This document shows, in pieces, positions 10,307 through 17,101 of a stretch of 64,000 nucleotides of DNA. Position 1 is the stretch's first letter. Every line of letters starts with the position of its first letter. The position numbers and the translations under genes are program-made. The notes beneath the pieces were generated by a model. That model had not been told where the DNA came from, made no database searches, and was given only the letters and a program-made list of their open reading frames with translations. The stretch comes from Mariniflexile gromovii (GTDB lineage Bacteria; Bacteroidota; Bacteroidia; Flavobacteriales; Flavobacteriaceae), in the NCBI RefSeq assembly GCF_017814435.1, contig NZ_JAGJCB010000005.1, positions 62,001 through 126,000 of the forward strand, read 5' to 3'.

Positions 10307-10339
10307 CGAACAAAACCCGAACAAAACTCGAACAAAACC
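10307..10339 (+). repeat. Three tandem copies of an 11-bp unit
   Basis: CGAACAAAACY is repeated three times without a gap (10307-10317, 10318-10328, 10329-10339), with one base varying. Confidence 0.85.
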
Positions 10340-10358
10340 CCTACTTTTTTGGGGTGGT

Positions 10359-10428
10359 GTCTCAATGTGTGTCAAATTGTGTCAAATCGTCTCAAATTGT
10401 CTCAAATTGTGTCAATGTGTTTCATGGG
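10359..10428 (+). repeat. Seven-unit 10-bp tandem array
   Basis: Seven consecutive decamers of the form GTNTCAAATN (for example GTGTCAAATT, GTCTCAAATT); the first and last two are more divergent. A 10-bp period is close to one helical turn, so each copy faces the same side of the DNA. Confidence 0.85.
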
Positions 10429-10856
10429 TTTGGTGGTTGGTAAGCTGCTTTTTATGTTTGTGGGTTATTATGAGCGCCTAATAGTAACATGGTACAATTG
10501 CTTTACCTCGTCTACCCTCGGCACAGGCTCTTCTCACCATAACGTTAACATAAAACTTCACGTCTTTGCGAAGAGGCACGACGAAGCACTCTCATTATTA
10601 GGTGTTCCATATTATCTACTAAATGATAAGCAGATTGATTCTTTCCCAGCAATGACGGTAGTGAAAGACAGAGGTCTTCATAAGCAAAAATGACATTTTA
10701 AATAAACTGTGTACTTTGCTGGTGGGTGCGTTAGGAATTACTCATGCATTTTATTTTAAAATCAAAGAAATCATGAATGCTACGCATCTAAAACGGCATC
10801 CTTTTGGTTTTTATGTGGTAGGCTAACTACATAAAATAAACCCCGACTCTAAAATA

Positions 10857-10880
10857 GATTCCTGCCTTCGCAGGAATGAC
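10857..10880 (-). repeat. REP-like palindrome
   Basis: ATTCCTGCCTTCGCAGGAAT, a 9-bp stem with a short loop, 8 bp past the stop codon of the minus-strand LolC/E gene. It could act as its terminator. Related palindromes occur at 16918-16938 and 17083-17100. Confidence 0.8.
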
Positions 10881-10887
10881 AAAAAAA

Positions 10888-12123
10888 CTATTCGAAACGG
10901 ATGGCTTTTACGGGTGAAATTCTGGTAATAATGTACGAGGGTACCAAAAGCATGAGCAAACACAGTATGAGGGTGCCTAAATTTAAAGCTAAAATGTAAC
11001 TAAAACTGATGTAAACGGGGGCTTCGGTCACATAATACACACTGGGATCGAGCGGGAATAGTTTAAGGTATTTTTGTGCAAAAAGCAGACTTAAACCTAT
11101 AAGATTGCCCCAAAAAAGACCTAGTATAATAAGGTAACTGGCGTTGTATAAAAATAGTTTTCGGATGCTCCAGTTGTTGCTTCCCAAGGCTTTTAAAATG
11201 CCTATCATTTGGGTGCGTTCCAGTATTAATACCAAAAGTGCGGTTATCATGTTGATGCCTGCCACCAAAATCATGATGCCAATGATGCCGTAAATATTTT
11301 TATCGAATATGTTTATCCACTCGAAAACGGAGGCATATTTTTCGGTAATGGTTTGGGTGTTTAAGGTTGGGGGCGTGTTGTGGTATATTTCGATGCTTTT
11401 TGTGGGTAGTTCGTTGTAATCGTCTATAAATACTTCAAAATTGCCAATTTGGTCGTCGTCCCAATGGTTGATGCGCTGTATGTGGCGGATATCGCCTAAT
11501 AAATATTGGGCATCCAAATCTTGAAACCCCGAATTGTAAATACCTGCAATTTTATAGGGAATAATATTTGGTATTTTTTCGGCATCTTCTTTTGGGAATA
11601 CCATTTGGAAGGTGTCGTTTGTTTTAAACCCTAACCTATTGGCTAAATATTGGGAGATTAAAACATCTTCGTTTCTTTCATTGGTGAAATCTGGCAATTT
11701 ACCATCTACAAGAAATTCTTTAAAGTATTCCCAATCGTAATCGGCTCCCACCCCTTTTAGGTAAGCAGCTTCAAAATCGGTTTCGGTTCTAATAACGCCA
11801 AAACGGGAAGCCACCGCTTGCACATGTTTAACACCTTCAACCGACTTAAACTCGGGGTAAAAACTTTGCTTTTTTGATAGGGGCACTAAACTTTCTTGAG
11901 AGTTGTTGCTATCAAAATTCGTAATGGTTACGTGCCCGTTAAACGCTACTACCTTATCTCTAATTTTTTGCTGCAGGCCAATACCTGTTGCAATGGCAAC
12001 CATCATCACCACAATACCAATAGCAATTGCTGCAATACCAATTTTTATTATTGGTGCCGAAACACTACTTTTATACGCTTTACTACCAATAATACGTTTA
12101 GCTAAAAAAAACTCGTAATTCAA
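10888..12123 (-). CDS. FtsX-like permease, LolC/LolE type
   Basis: A 411-residue ABC-transporter permease of the lipoprotein-release family. It has the MacB/LolE topology: one N-terminal helix (about residues 25-50, IGIAAIAIGIVVMMVAIA), a large periplasmic domain (about 60-265), then three helices (GIIGIMILVAGINMITALLVL; ASYLIILGLFWGNLIGLSLL; LALNLGTLILCLLMLLV) and the terminal SPVKAIRFE motif typical of FtsX-like domains. The start is a TTG codon at 12121-12123. It is kept because MNYEFFLAKRIIGSKAYKSS is the conserved start of flavobacterial homologues as I know them. The DUF1343 gene begins only 8 bp away on the other strand. The partner ATPase is not adjacent. Confidence 0.9.
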   Translation of the reverse strand: MNYEFFLAKRIIGSKAYKSSVSAPIIKIGIAAIAIGIVVMMVAIATGIGLQQKIRDKVVAFNGHVTITNFDSNNSQESLVPLSKKQSFYPEFKSVEGVKHVQAVASRFGVIRTETDFEAAYLKGVGADYDWEYFKEFLVDGKLPDFTNERNEDVLISQYLANRLGFKTNDTFQMVFPKEDAEKIPNIIPYKIAGIYNSGFQDLDAQYLLGDIRHIQRINHWDDDQIGNFEVFIDDYNELPTKSIEIYHNTPPTLNTQTITEKYASVFEWINIFDKNIYGIIGIMILVAGINMITALLVLILERTQMIGILKALGSNNWSIRKLFLYNASYLIILGLFWGNLIGLSLLFAQKYLKLFPLDPSVYYVTEAPVYISFSYILALNLGTLILCLLMLLVPSYIITRISPVKAIRFE

Positions 12124-12131
12124 AATATACT

Positions 12132-13448
12132 ATGCGGTTTAATATTGTCAAAAATACAGTTTTATTATTTGTTTTGGGAATGATTTCTTGCGGAAACTTT
12201 TCGAAGAAAAAAGCGGATGGATTTGTGAACGATGACGGAAGGCCGAAGACCGAACAGCAAACACCCAAAACCCAAAACCCAAAACCTAATATTCAAAACC
12301 CAAAACCTAACACCCAAAACCCCGAACTAACAGTTGGTGCCAACCAAACCCTTGATTATTTACCGCTATTGAAAGGAAAACGTGTTGGTGTGGTGGCAAA
12401 TCAAACAAGTGTAGTTTTTAAGAAAAGCCCAAAGCCTAAAACCCAAAACCCAAACTACACGCATTTAGTTGATTCGTTGATTGCTTTAAGTATAAACATA
12501 AAAAGCGTATTCGCTCCCGAACATGGTTTTAGAGGAACTGCCGATGCTGGTGAACATATTAAAGACGGTATTGACACCAAAACGGGCGTTCCAATAGTAT
12601 CGCTTTACGGCGATAATAAAAAACCAAAACCTGAACAGCTAAAAAATATTGATATCATGATTTTTGATATTCAAGATGTGGGGGCTCGCTTTTACACTTA
12701 CATTTCTTCGCTGCATTATGTGATGGAAGCCTGCGCCGAAGCTAACATACCTTTATTGATTTTAGACCGCCCCAACCCTAACGGACATTATTTAGATGGA
12801 CCCATTTTAGAAATGGAACATAAAAGTTTTGTGGGCATGCACCCTATTCCTGTAGTTCATGGCATGACTATTGGTGAATATGCTAACATGATAAACGGTG
12901 AAACATGGTTGAAAAATGGTGTTCAATGTGAATTGAAGGTCATTCCTATTAAAAATTATACGCACCAAACAGCTTATAGTTTACCTATAAAACCGAGTCC
13001 GAATTTACCAAACGATACATCCATCAACTTATATCCTAGCCTTTGTTTTTTTGAAGGTACCAATGTAAGTGTTGGTAGAGGTACAAACAAACAGTTTCAG
13101 GTATTTGGGAGTCCGTTTTTAGATAAAACAAGTTTTACCTACACCTTTACACCAAAACCAAATGAAGGTGCCAAATCACCTGTATATCAAGATAAAATTT
13201 GTTATGGCACTAATTTAACAACCACTAAAAATTTGAATGCTTTAAATTTAGAGTGGCTAATTTCTGCTTATAAAAACACCAAAAGTAAAGCCGATTTTTT
13301 CAATAGCTTTTTTACTAAATTGGCCGGCACAAAAAAATTGCAACAACAAATTGAAGTAGGATTAAGCGAAACCGAAATAAAAGCCTCTTGGCAACAAGGC
13401 TTGAATAAATTTAAAATAACAAGAAACAAATACTTAATTTACAAGTAA
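12132..13448 (+). CDS. DUF1343 (NamZ-like) lipoprotein with inserted heptamer repeats
   Basis: A 438-residue protein of the DUF1343 family, whose characterised member NamZ is an exo-beta-N-acetylmuramidase. The N-terminus is a lipoprotein signal with Cys20 in GMISCG, so it is probably anchored in an envelope membrane. Family motifs are intact: GVVANQTS, FAPEHGFRG, MIFDIQDVGARFYTYISS, LDRPNPNG and EGTNVSVGRGT. Two Pro/Asn/Lys-rich insertions are unusual. One (residues of about 37-64, QNPKPN-type repeats) lies between the lipid anchor and the domain. The other (around 97-108) lies in a loop right after NQTSVV. Both are encoded by heptanucleotide repeats described separately. A serine hydrolase gene follows 11 bp downstream, suggesting a cell-wall recycling operon. 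Confidence 0.88.
   Translation: MRFNIVKNTVLLFVLGMISCGNFSKKKADGFVNDDGRPKTEQQTPKTQNPKPNIQNPKPNTQNPELTVGANQTLDYLPLLKGKRVGVVANQTSVVFKKSPKPKTQNPNYTHLVDSLIALSINIKSVFAPEHGFRGTADAGEHIKDGIDTKTGVPIVSLYGDNKKPKPEQLKNIDIMIFDIQDVGARFYTYISSLHYVMEACAEANIPLLILDRPNPNGHYLDGPILEMEHKSFVGMHPIPVVHGMTIGEYANMINGETWLKNGVQCELKVIPIKNYTHQTAYSLPIKPSPNLPNDTSINLYPSLCFFEGTNVSVGRGTNKQFQVFGSPFLDKTSFTYTFTPKPNEGAKSPVYQDKICYGTNLTTTKNLNALNLEWLISAYKNTKSKADFFNSFFTKLAGTKKLQQQIEVGLSETEIKASWQQGLNKFKITRNKYLIYK
12149..12156 (-). promoter_or_regulatory. Candidate -7 box for the LolC/E gene
   Basis: TATTTTTG on the minus strand matches the Bacteroidota -7 consensus TAnnTTTG exactly. It lies about 25 bp upstream of the TTG start, inside the signal-peptide codons of the divergent lipoprotein gene. 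No clear -33 TTG was seen, so this is tentative. Confidence 0.4.
12239..12322 (+). repeat. In-frame heptamer array inside the DUF1343 gene
   Basis: Twelve consecutive heptamers of the form AANNCCN (AAGGCCG, AAGACCG, AACAGCA, AACACCC, AAAACCC and so on; one is AATATTC). The total is 84 bp, exactly 28 codons, so the frame is kept. It encodes the QNPKPN-type repeat after the lipid anchor. Confidence 0.9.
12424..12451 (+). repeat. Second heptamer array inside the DUF1343 gene
   Basis: Four heptamers (AAAGCCC, AAAGCCT, AAAACCC, AAAACCC) encoding SPKPKTQNP within a domain loop. The array is bounded by a perfect 9-bp inverted repeat, GTGTAGTTT (12409-12417) and AAACTACAC (12452-12460). Confidence 0.85.
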
Positions 13449-13459
13449 AGTAAATAATA

Positions 13460-14539
13460 ATGAAAAGAATTATTGCTTCTATAATGCTATTATTAGGCGC
13501 TGTAGGATTTACACAAACCATTGAAAGCCCTAACCAGGTAAAAACAAGAGAAGCCAAAAAACTGGCAAAAAAATTTTTAAAAAAGCACGGTATTACGGGC
13601 ATGTCCATTTCGGTATCAAAACACGGGGATCTTATTTGGTCTCAAGGTTTTGGTTATTCCAATAGAAAAGAAAAAATACGCGTAAAACCGGATACCACTA
13701 TTTTTAGAATTGCAAGCATTTCAAAATCCATCACTGCTGTGGCTTTAGCTAGACTCGCAAATGATAAATTAATTGACTTAGATTCAAGTATTTACAAATA
13801 CGTGCCAGAATATCCCAAACATAATTACGACTTTACCGTTAGACAACTTGGTGGTAATTTGGCAGGCATTAGGCATTATAAAGACAATGTTGAATATGCC
13901 TTAAACAAAAAAATGAGTATTACGGAAGGCTTGGATTTGTTTAAAAACGACGACCTTTTATGCGAACCTGGAACGCACTATAACTACAGTTCTTTTGGCT
14001 ATGTTTTATTGAGTGAAATAATACAAAAAGCAACGCATACCCCATTTGAAACTCTTGTGCAGGATTCTATTTTTAAGCCATTGAATATGACACATTCTAT
14101 GGTAGATGTATCGGATGCCGAGGTACCCAATTTAACACAGTTTTATAGAAGCTCTGCATTTAAAAAACGTATTATAGCAAAACCCGTAGCAAATGAATAC
14201 AAAGTTGCAGGGGGTGGTTTTTTATCAACTTCAGAAGATATTGTTAAGTTTGGTAACGAACTTATTTTTCCTAAAATTTTATCGGAAAAAGCCATTGCTG
14301 AAATAACAACCTCGCAATGTTTGGTTACGGGCGAACGTACAGGTTATGGGATTGGTTTCTCTTGTGAAAAATCTATAAACGATACACCTAAATTCTATCA
14401 TACAGGTGGCGGTGTTGGGGCTTCTAGTATTTTAATGGTGTTCCCTAAAGAAGAAGTTGTTATTGCCGTTTTAACCAATTTAACAGGAGTTTCCATGACA
14501 GATTTTGGACAAGAACTTGAAAAGGTGTTTGTTAATTAG
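13460..14539 (+). CDS. Serine hydrolase (beta-lactamase/class C-like)
   Basis: A 359-residue exported penicillin-binding-protein-like hydrolase. The signal peptide covers residues 1-18 (IIASIMLLLGAVGFTQ). The catalytic SxxK motif is S86-I-S-K89, the second motif is YSS in NYSSFGYVLLSE, and the third is HTG in FYHTGGGVGA. This triad is the active-site layout of class C beta-lactamases and DD-peptidases. The substrate is not deducible; peptidoglycan stem peptides or small esters are possible. It follows the DUF1343 muramidase-like gene by 11 bp, which supports a joint role in peptidoglycan turnover. Its TAG stop codon (14537-14539) forms part of the first unit of a heptamer array. Confidence 0.9.
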   Translation: MKRIIASIMLLLGAVGFTQTIESPNQVKTREAKKLAKKFLKKHGITGMSISVSKHGDLIWSQGFGYSNRKEKIRVKPDTTIFRIASISKSITAVALARLANDKLIDLDSSIYKYVPEYPKHNYDFTVRQLGGNLAGIRHYKDNVEYALNKKMSITEGLDLFKNDDLLCEPGTHYNYSSFGYVLLSEIIQKATHTPFETLVQDSIFKPLNMTHSMVDVSDAEVPNLTQFYRSSAFKKRIIAKPVANEYKVAGGGFLSTSEDIVKFGNELIFPKILSEKAIAEITTSQCLVTGERTGYGIGFSCEKSINDTPKFYHTGGGVGASSILMVFPKEEVVIAVLTNLTGVSMTDFGQELEKVFVN

Positions 14540-14617
14540 GTGTTGGTTGTTAGGCGTTAGGCGTTAGGTGTTAGGTGTTAGGTGTTAGGTGTTAGGTGTT
14601 AGGTGTTAGGTGTTAGC
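14538..14617 (+). repeat. Heptamer tandem array (AGGTGTT) x 11
   Basis: Eleven heptamers, nine of them AGGTGTT or AGGCGTT and seven successive identical AGGTGTT copies (14566-14614). On the other strand the unit is AACACCT, the same AAnnCCn pattern as in the DUF1343 gene. It begins within the stop codon of the serine hydrolase gene. Confidence 0.95.
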
Positions 14618-14623
14618 AAAATT

Positions 14624-14653
14624 AACTTTTTACTTTTAACTTTTAACTTTTCA
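14624..14653 (+). repeat. Heptamer array (AACTTTT)
   Basis: Four AACTTTT-like heptamers filling the space between the AGGTGTT array and the end of the sterol-desaturase gene, ending one base before that gene's stop codon. Confidence 0.85.
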
Positions 14654-14654
14654 C

Positions 14655-15494
14655 TCAATCAATAATAGTAGGCCTTTTATACTTTTGAAATGGTTGCTTC
14701 AGTAAATCTTTAATGTTGCTATTTTCTTCTTCATCCGGAAATACATCAACACCGTAAATTAATTGGTCTCTATCTAAAACCATAAAGGTTCCGAAGAGTC
14801 TATCCCAAACCGAAAAAATATTTCCGTAGTTAGAATCGGTATAAGGCAATTTGTAATGATGGTGCACTTTATGCATATCGGGTGACACTAAAACATAACT
14901 TAATACAGCATCAACTTTTTTGGGCAATTTTATATTGGCGTGCGTAAATTGTGTTGCCACTATAGACGCTGATTGGTACAGCAATACAATACCTATAGGC
15001 GCACCAATAACCAATACGCCAGCAAGCGTAAATACAAAGCGAATAACGCTTTCTAAAGGATGGTGTCTGTTTGCGGTTGTGGTGTCCACTTTATGGTCGG
15101 AATGATGCACTAAATGCACCATCCAAAGTACTGGAATTTTATGTTCTACAAAATGTGGCAAATAGGCCCCAAAAAAATCCATTAAAAAAACGCCCAAAAT
15201 AATATATAACCAAAGTGGTATTTCGGGTAGCCAATTCAAGATCCCAAAATTGTTTGCCATCACCCAATCGGCAGATTTAAGCAACAAAAACGCTAAAGCA
15301 AAATTGACAATAATGGTTGTTAAAGTAAAAAACAGATTAGGTATAGCGTGTTGCCATTTTTTATAATTGAATTTGAACAAAGGTACAGCCCCTTCCAAAA
15401 GCCAAAAAATAGTAAGCCCACCCACTAAAATGAGACTTCGGTGAGACGACGGAATGGTTTCAAAATAGTTTAGAAGAGTTTCCACGTTTTGCAT
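14655..15494 (-). CDS. Sterol desaturase / fatty acid hydroxylase family protein
   Basis: A 279-residue integral membrane di-iron oxygenase. Four to five hydrophobic segments surround the three histidine clusters of the superfamily: HFVEH near residue 115, HLVHHSDHKVDTTTANRHH near 127-145, and MHKVHHHYKLPYTDSNYGN near 207-225. The family hydroxylates or desaturates lipids using an iron pair held by these histidines; the substrate here is unknown. The segment DSNYGNIFSVWDRLFGTF is a strong family marker. It converges on the serine hydrolase gene, with repeat arrays in the gap. Confidence 0.92.
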   Translation of the reverse strand: MQNVETLLNYFETIPSSHRSLILVGGLTIFWLLEGAVPLFKFNYKKWQHAIPNLFFTLTTIIVNFALAFLLLKSADWVMANNFGILNWLPEIPLWLYIILGVFLMDFFGAYLPHFVEHKIPVLWMVHLVHHSDHKVDTTTANRHHPLESVIRFVFTLAGVLVIGAPIGIVLLYQSASIVATQFTHANIKLPKKVDAVLSYVLVSPDMHKVHHHYKLPYTDSNYGNIFSVWDRLFGTFMVLDRDQLIYGVDVFPDEEENSNIKDLLKQPFQKYKRPTIID

Positions 15495-15558
15495 TTTGAT
15501 TTAAATATAGTTAAAAAGCTGCAAAGAAACATAGCCTCAAAGTTGCAAAGCACCATTC

Positions 15559-15624
15559 ACTGAATACTGAGACTGAGACTGTGACTGTGACTGCGACTGC
15601 GACTGCGACTGAAACTGAGACTGC
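15559..15624 (+). repeat. Hexamer array (GACTGN) x 11
   Basis: Eleven consecutive hexamers of the form NACTGN, most of them GACTGA, GACTGT or GACTGC, in the 181-bp gap between two minus-strand genes. A degenerate stretch of the same words (reverse complement) occurs near 22118-22143. Confidence 0.95.
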
Positions 15625-15675
15625 AAACTATAAAAACACCACATATTGGAATTTGGAATTTATTCTTTTAGAATT

Positions 15676-16170
15676 TTAAAGTTTAATCCGCTTCTTCATT
15701 GCTTCAACAATATTAAAAGCTGCAGGACACATCTCAACATTTTTTAAAGTTAGGTTGGATATTTGCTGAAACTTTTTTCTATCGGTATGCGGAAACTCAC
15801 GGCAGGCTTTTGGGCGTACTTCATAAATTGAACAATAATTATCAGCTCCTAAAAAAGTACAAGGTACACGTTGCAATACATAATCGTTATCTTCATCCAT
15901 ACGTAAATATTGAGTAATGAATTGCTGCGTTTTCATTCTAAAATGCTTTGCAATACGCTCAATATCCTTGTCGGTAAACAGTGGTCCTGTAGTTTTACAG
16001 CAATTGGCACACTCCAAACAATCCGTTTTTTTAAACTCGGTATCATGTAAATCTTGCATCACATAATCCAAATTTTTAGGCGGTTTACTTTTTAGCTTTG
16101 CAAAGAATTTTTTATTCTCGTTATGCTTATCTTTGGCGAGCTTTGGAAGGTTTTTTATGAAGTCTTGCAT
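15676..16170 (-). CDS. YkgJ-family cysteine-cluster protein
   Basis: A 164-residue soluble protein with the Cys-cluster pattern of the YkgJ/Fe-S-binding family: DCLECANCCKTTGP in the first half, then VPCTFLGADNYCSIYEVRPKACREFPH and a late MCPAAFN. The cysteines probably bind zinc or an iron-sulfur cluster; the family has no agreed function. The N-terminal 40 residues are basic and helical. It is divergent from the adjacent methyltransferase gene with a gap of under 60 bp, within which lies a REP-like palindrome. Confidence 0.88.
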   Translation of the reverse strand: MQDFIKNLPKLAKDKHNENKKFFAKLKSKPPKNLDYVMQDLHDTEFKKTDCLECANCCKTTGPLFTDKDIERIAKHFRMKTQQFITQYLRMDEDNDYVLQRVPCTFLGADNYCSIYEVRPKACREFPHTDRKKFQQISNLTLKNVEMCPAAFNIVEAMKKRIKL

Positions 16171-16192
16171 GGTGTAAAAATAATACTTTTAA

Positions 16193-16222
16193 ATGAGATG
16201 CTGAAACAAGTTCAGCATGACG
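16193..16222 (+). repeat. REP-like palindrome overlapping a possible start codon
   Basis: GATGCTGAAACAAGTTCAGCATGACG: arms ATGCTGAA and TTCAGCAT around a 4-5 base loop. The ATG at 16217 belongs to the right arm, so that ATG is part of a dispersed repeat rather than a good start candidate. Confidence 0.75.
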
Positions 16223-16228
16223 AAAAAA

Positions 16229-16930
16229 ATGAAAGACCTATTCGGAAAAGCTTTATTAGATTACCAAAACGGACTTTACACTGAAGATATAATCACATCA
16301 ACCAACATATCTGAAGAAGACGACTTACCACTACCCTACTTATTCCGTGGTTTTAAAGAGATGCCAAAACTAGAACAAAAAGCACTGAAATTAGCAAAAG
16401 GAAGTGTTTTAGATGTTGGTTGTGGTGCAGGTAGCCACAGTTTATATTTGCAGGAAAAAGGATTTCAAGTGAAAGCCATCGATGTTTCAAAAGGAGCCAT
16501 AGAAGTTGCTAAACTGCGCGGTGTTTTAAATGCTGAAGTAAAGGATGTTTTAGATGAAACCGAAACCTTTGATACTGTTTTATTATTGATGAATGGTACG
16601 GGTATTTTTCAAGAATTAGCGCAAGTTTCAAAATACTTAATGCATTTAAAAAGTCTGTTAAATGCAAACGGACAAATTTTGATTGATTCGTCGGATATTC
16701 AATATATGTATGAAGATGAAGACGGTGGCGTTTGGATGGATATGAATTCCACCTACCACGGCGAACTCGATTATTTTTTAAGTTATAAAGGCGATCAAGA
16801 AGACCCCATGAAATGGCTGTACTTGGATTTTGAAAAGCTACAATTAGCTTGCGAAACCGTTGGTTTGAAATGTGAGTTAATTGCTGAAGGTGAGCATTTT
16901 GATTATTTGGCTCGGTTAATTCCTGCGTAG
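16229..16930 (+). CDS. Class I SAM-dependent methyltransferase
   Basis: A methyltransferase of about 233 residues. The glycine-rich SAM motif VLDVGCGAGSHSLYL lies near residues 50-64, followed by the acidic motif II (VKAIDVSKGAIEVAK) and motif IV-like VLLLMNGTGIF. The frame is also open from ATG 16217, but that codon is in a REP-like palindrome, so the ATG at 16229 (MKDLFGKALL) is preferred. The stop codon TAG lies inside another REP-like palindrome, so the last codons (LIPA) derive from repeat DNA. The methyl acceptor is unknown. The MNSTYHGELDYFLSYKG segment is shared with homologues annotated only as methyltransferase. Confidence 0.88.
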   Translation: MKDLFGKALLDYQNGLYTEDIITSTNISEEDDLPLPYLFRGFKEMPKLEQKALKLAKGSVLDVGCGAGSHSLYLQEKGFQVKAIDVSKGAIEVAKLRGVLNAEVKDVLDETETFDTVLLLMNGTGIFQELAQVSKYLMHLKSLLNANGQILIDSSDIQYMYEDEDGGVWMDMNSTYHGELDYFLSYKGDQEDPMKWLYLDFEKLQLACETVGLKCELIAEGEHFDYLARLIPA

Positions 16931-16938
16931 GCAGGAAT
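16918..16938 (+). repeat. REP-like palindrome containing a stop codon
   Basis: ATTCCTGCGTAGGCAGGAAT: 8-bp arms ATTCCTGC/GCAGGAAT around a GTAG loop. The loop TAG is the stop codon of the methyltransferase gene. It is the same family as the palindrome at 10857-10880. Confidence 0.85.
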
Positions 16939-16964
16939 CTTTTTCATTGAAACTACTCTTTTCT

Positions 16965-17100
16965 AAATCCCTTGCCATTCGTTACTGCAAGAAACGAAGC
17001 AAATTTATACAGCTATTAGTTTATTCTAACATACAGATTGCTTCGTGCCTCGCAATGACTTCTCAAATTTACGTCATGAGATTCCTGCTTTCGCTGGAAT
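16965..17100. repeat. Composite of dispersed REP-like sequences
   Basis: The gap downstream of the methyltransferase holds GAAACGAAGCAA (about 16992-17003) facing TTGCTTCGTGCCTCGCAATGAC (about 17039-17060), forming a long stem. It then has ATTCCTGCTTTCGCTGGAAT at 17082-17101, next to the stop codon of the minus-strand barrel gene. No open reading frame of note is present. Confidence 0.7.
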
Positions 17101-17101
17101 T

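Larger units (their letters stand above)
10058..10887. other. Repeat-rich intergenic region with no supported gene
   Basis: About 830 bp between the orphan exported gene and the LolC/E gene. The two open frames here (67 and 150 codons) have low-complexity, non-protein-like translations and run through tandem repeats, so neither is called. Contents, in order: direct repeats of ACCTTG-type words, three copies of an 11-mer, a seven-unit 10-bp array, fragments of dispersed CGAAGCA-type repeats near 10570-10660, and a REP-like palindrome at 10857-10880. Confidence 0.6.

Noticed and set aside
10102-10693. Two open frames (67 and 150 codons) in the repeat-rich gap
   Set aside because: They run through tandem repeats, the translations are low complexity, and no family pattern is visible.
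14538-14617. TTAGG-like telomere repeats or a CRISPR array
   Set aside because: The unit is 7 bp, internal to a bacterial chromosome, with no spacers and no cas genes; it is a short tandem array.
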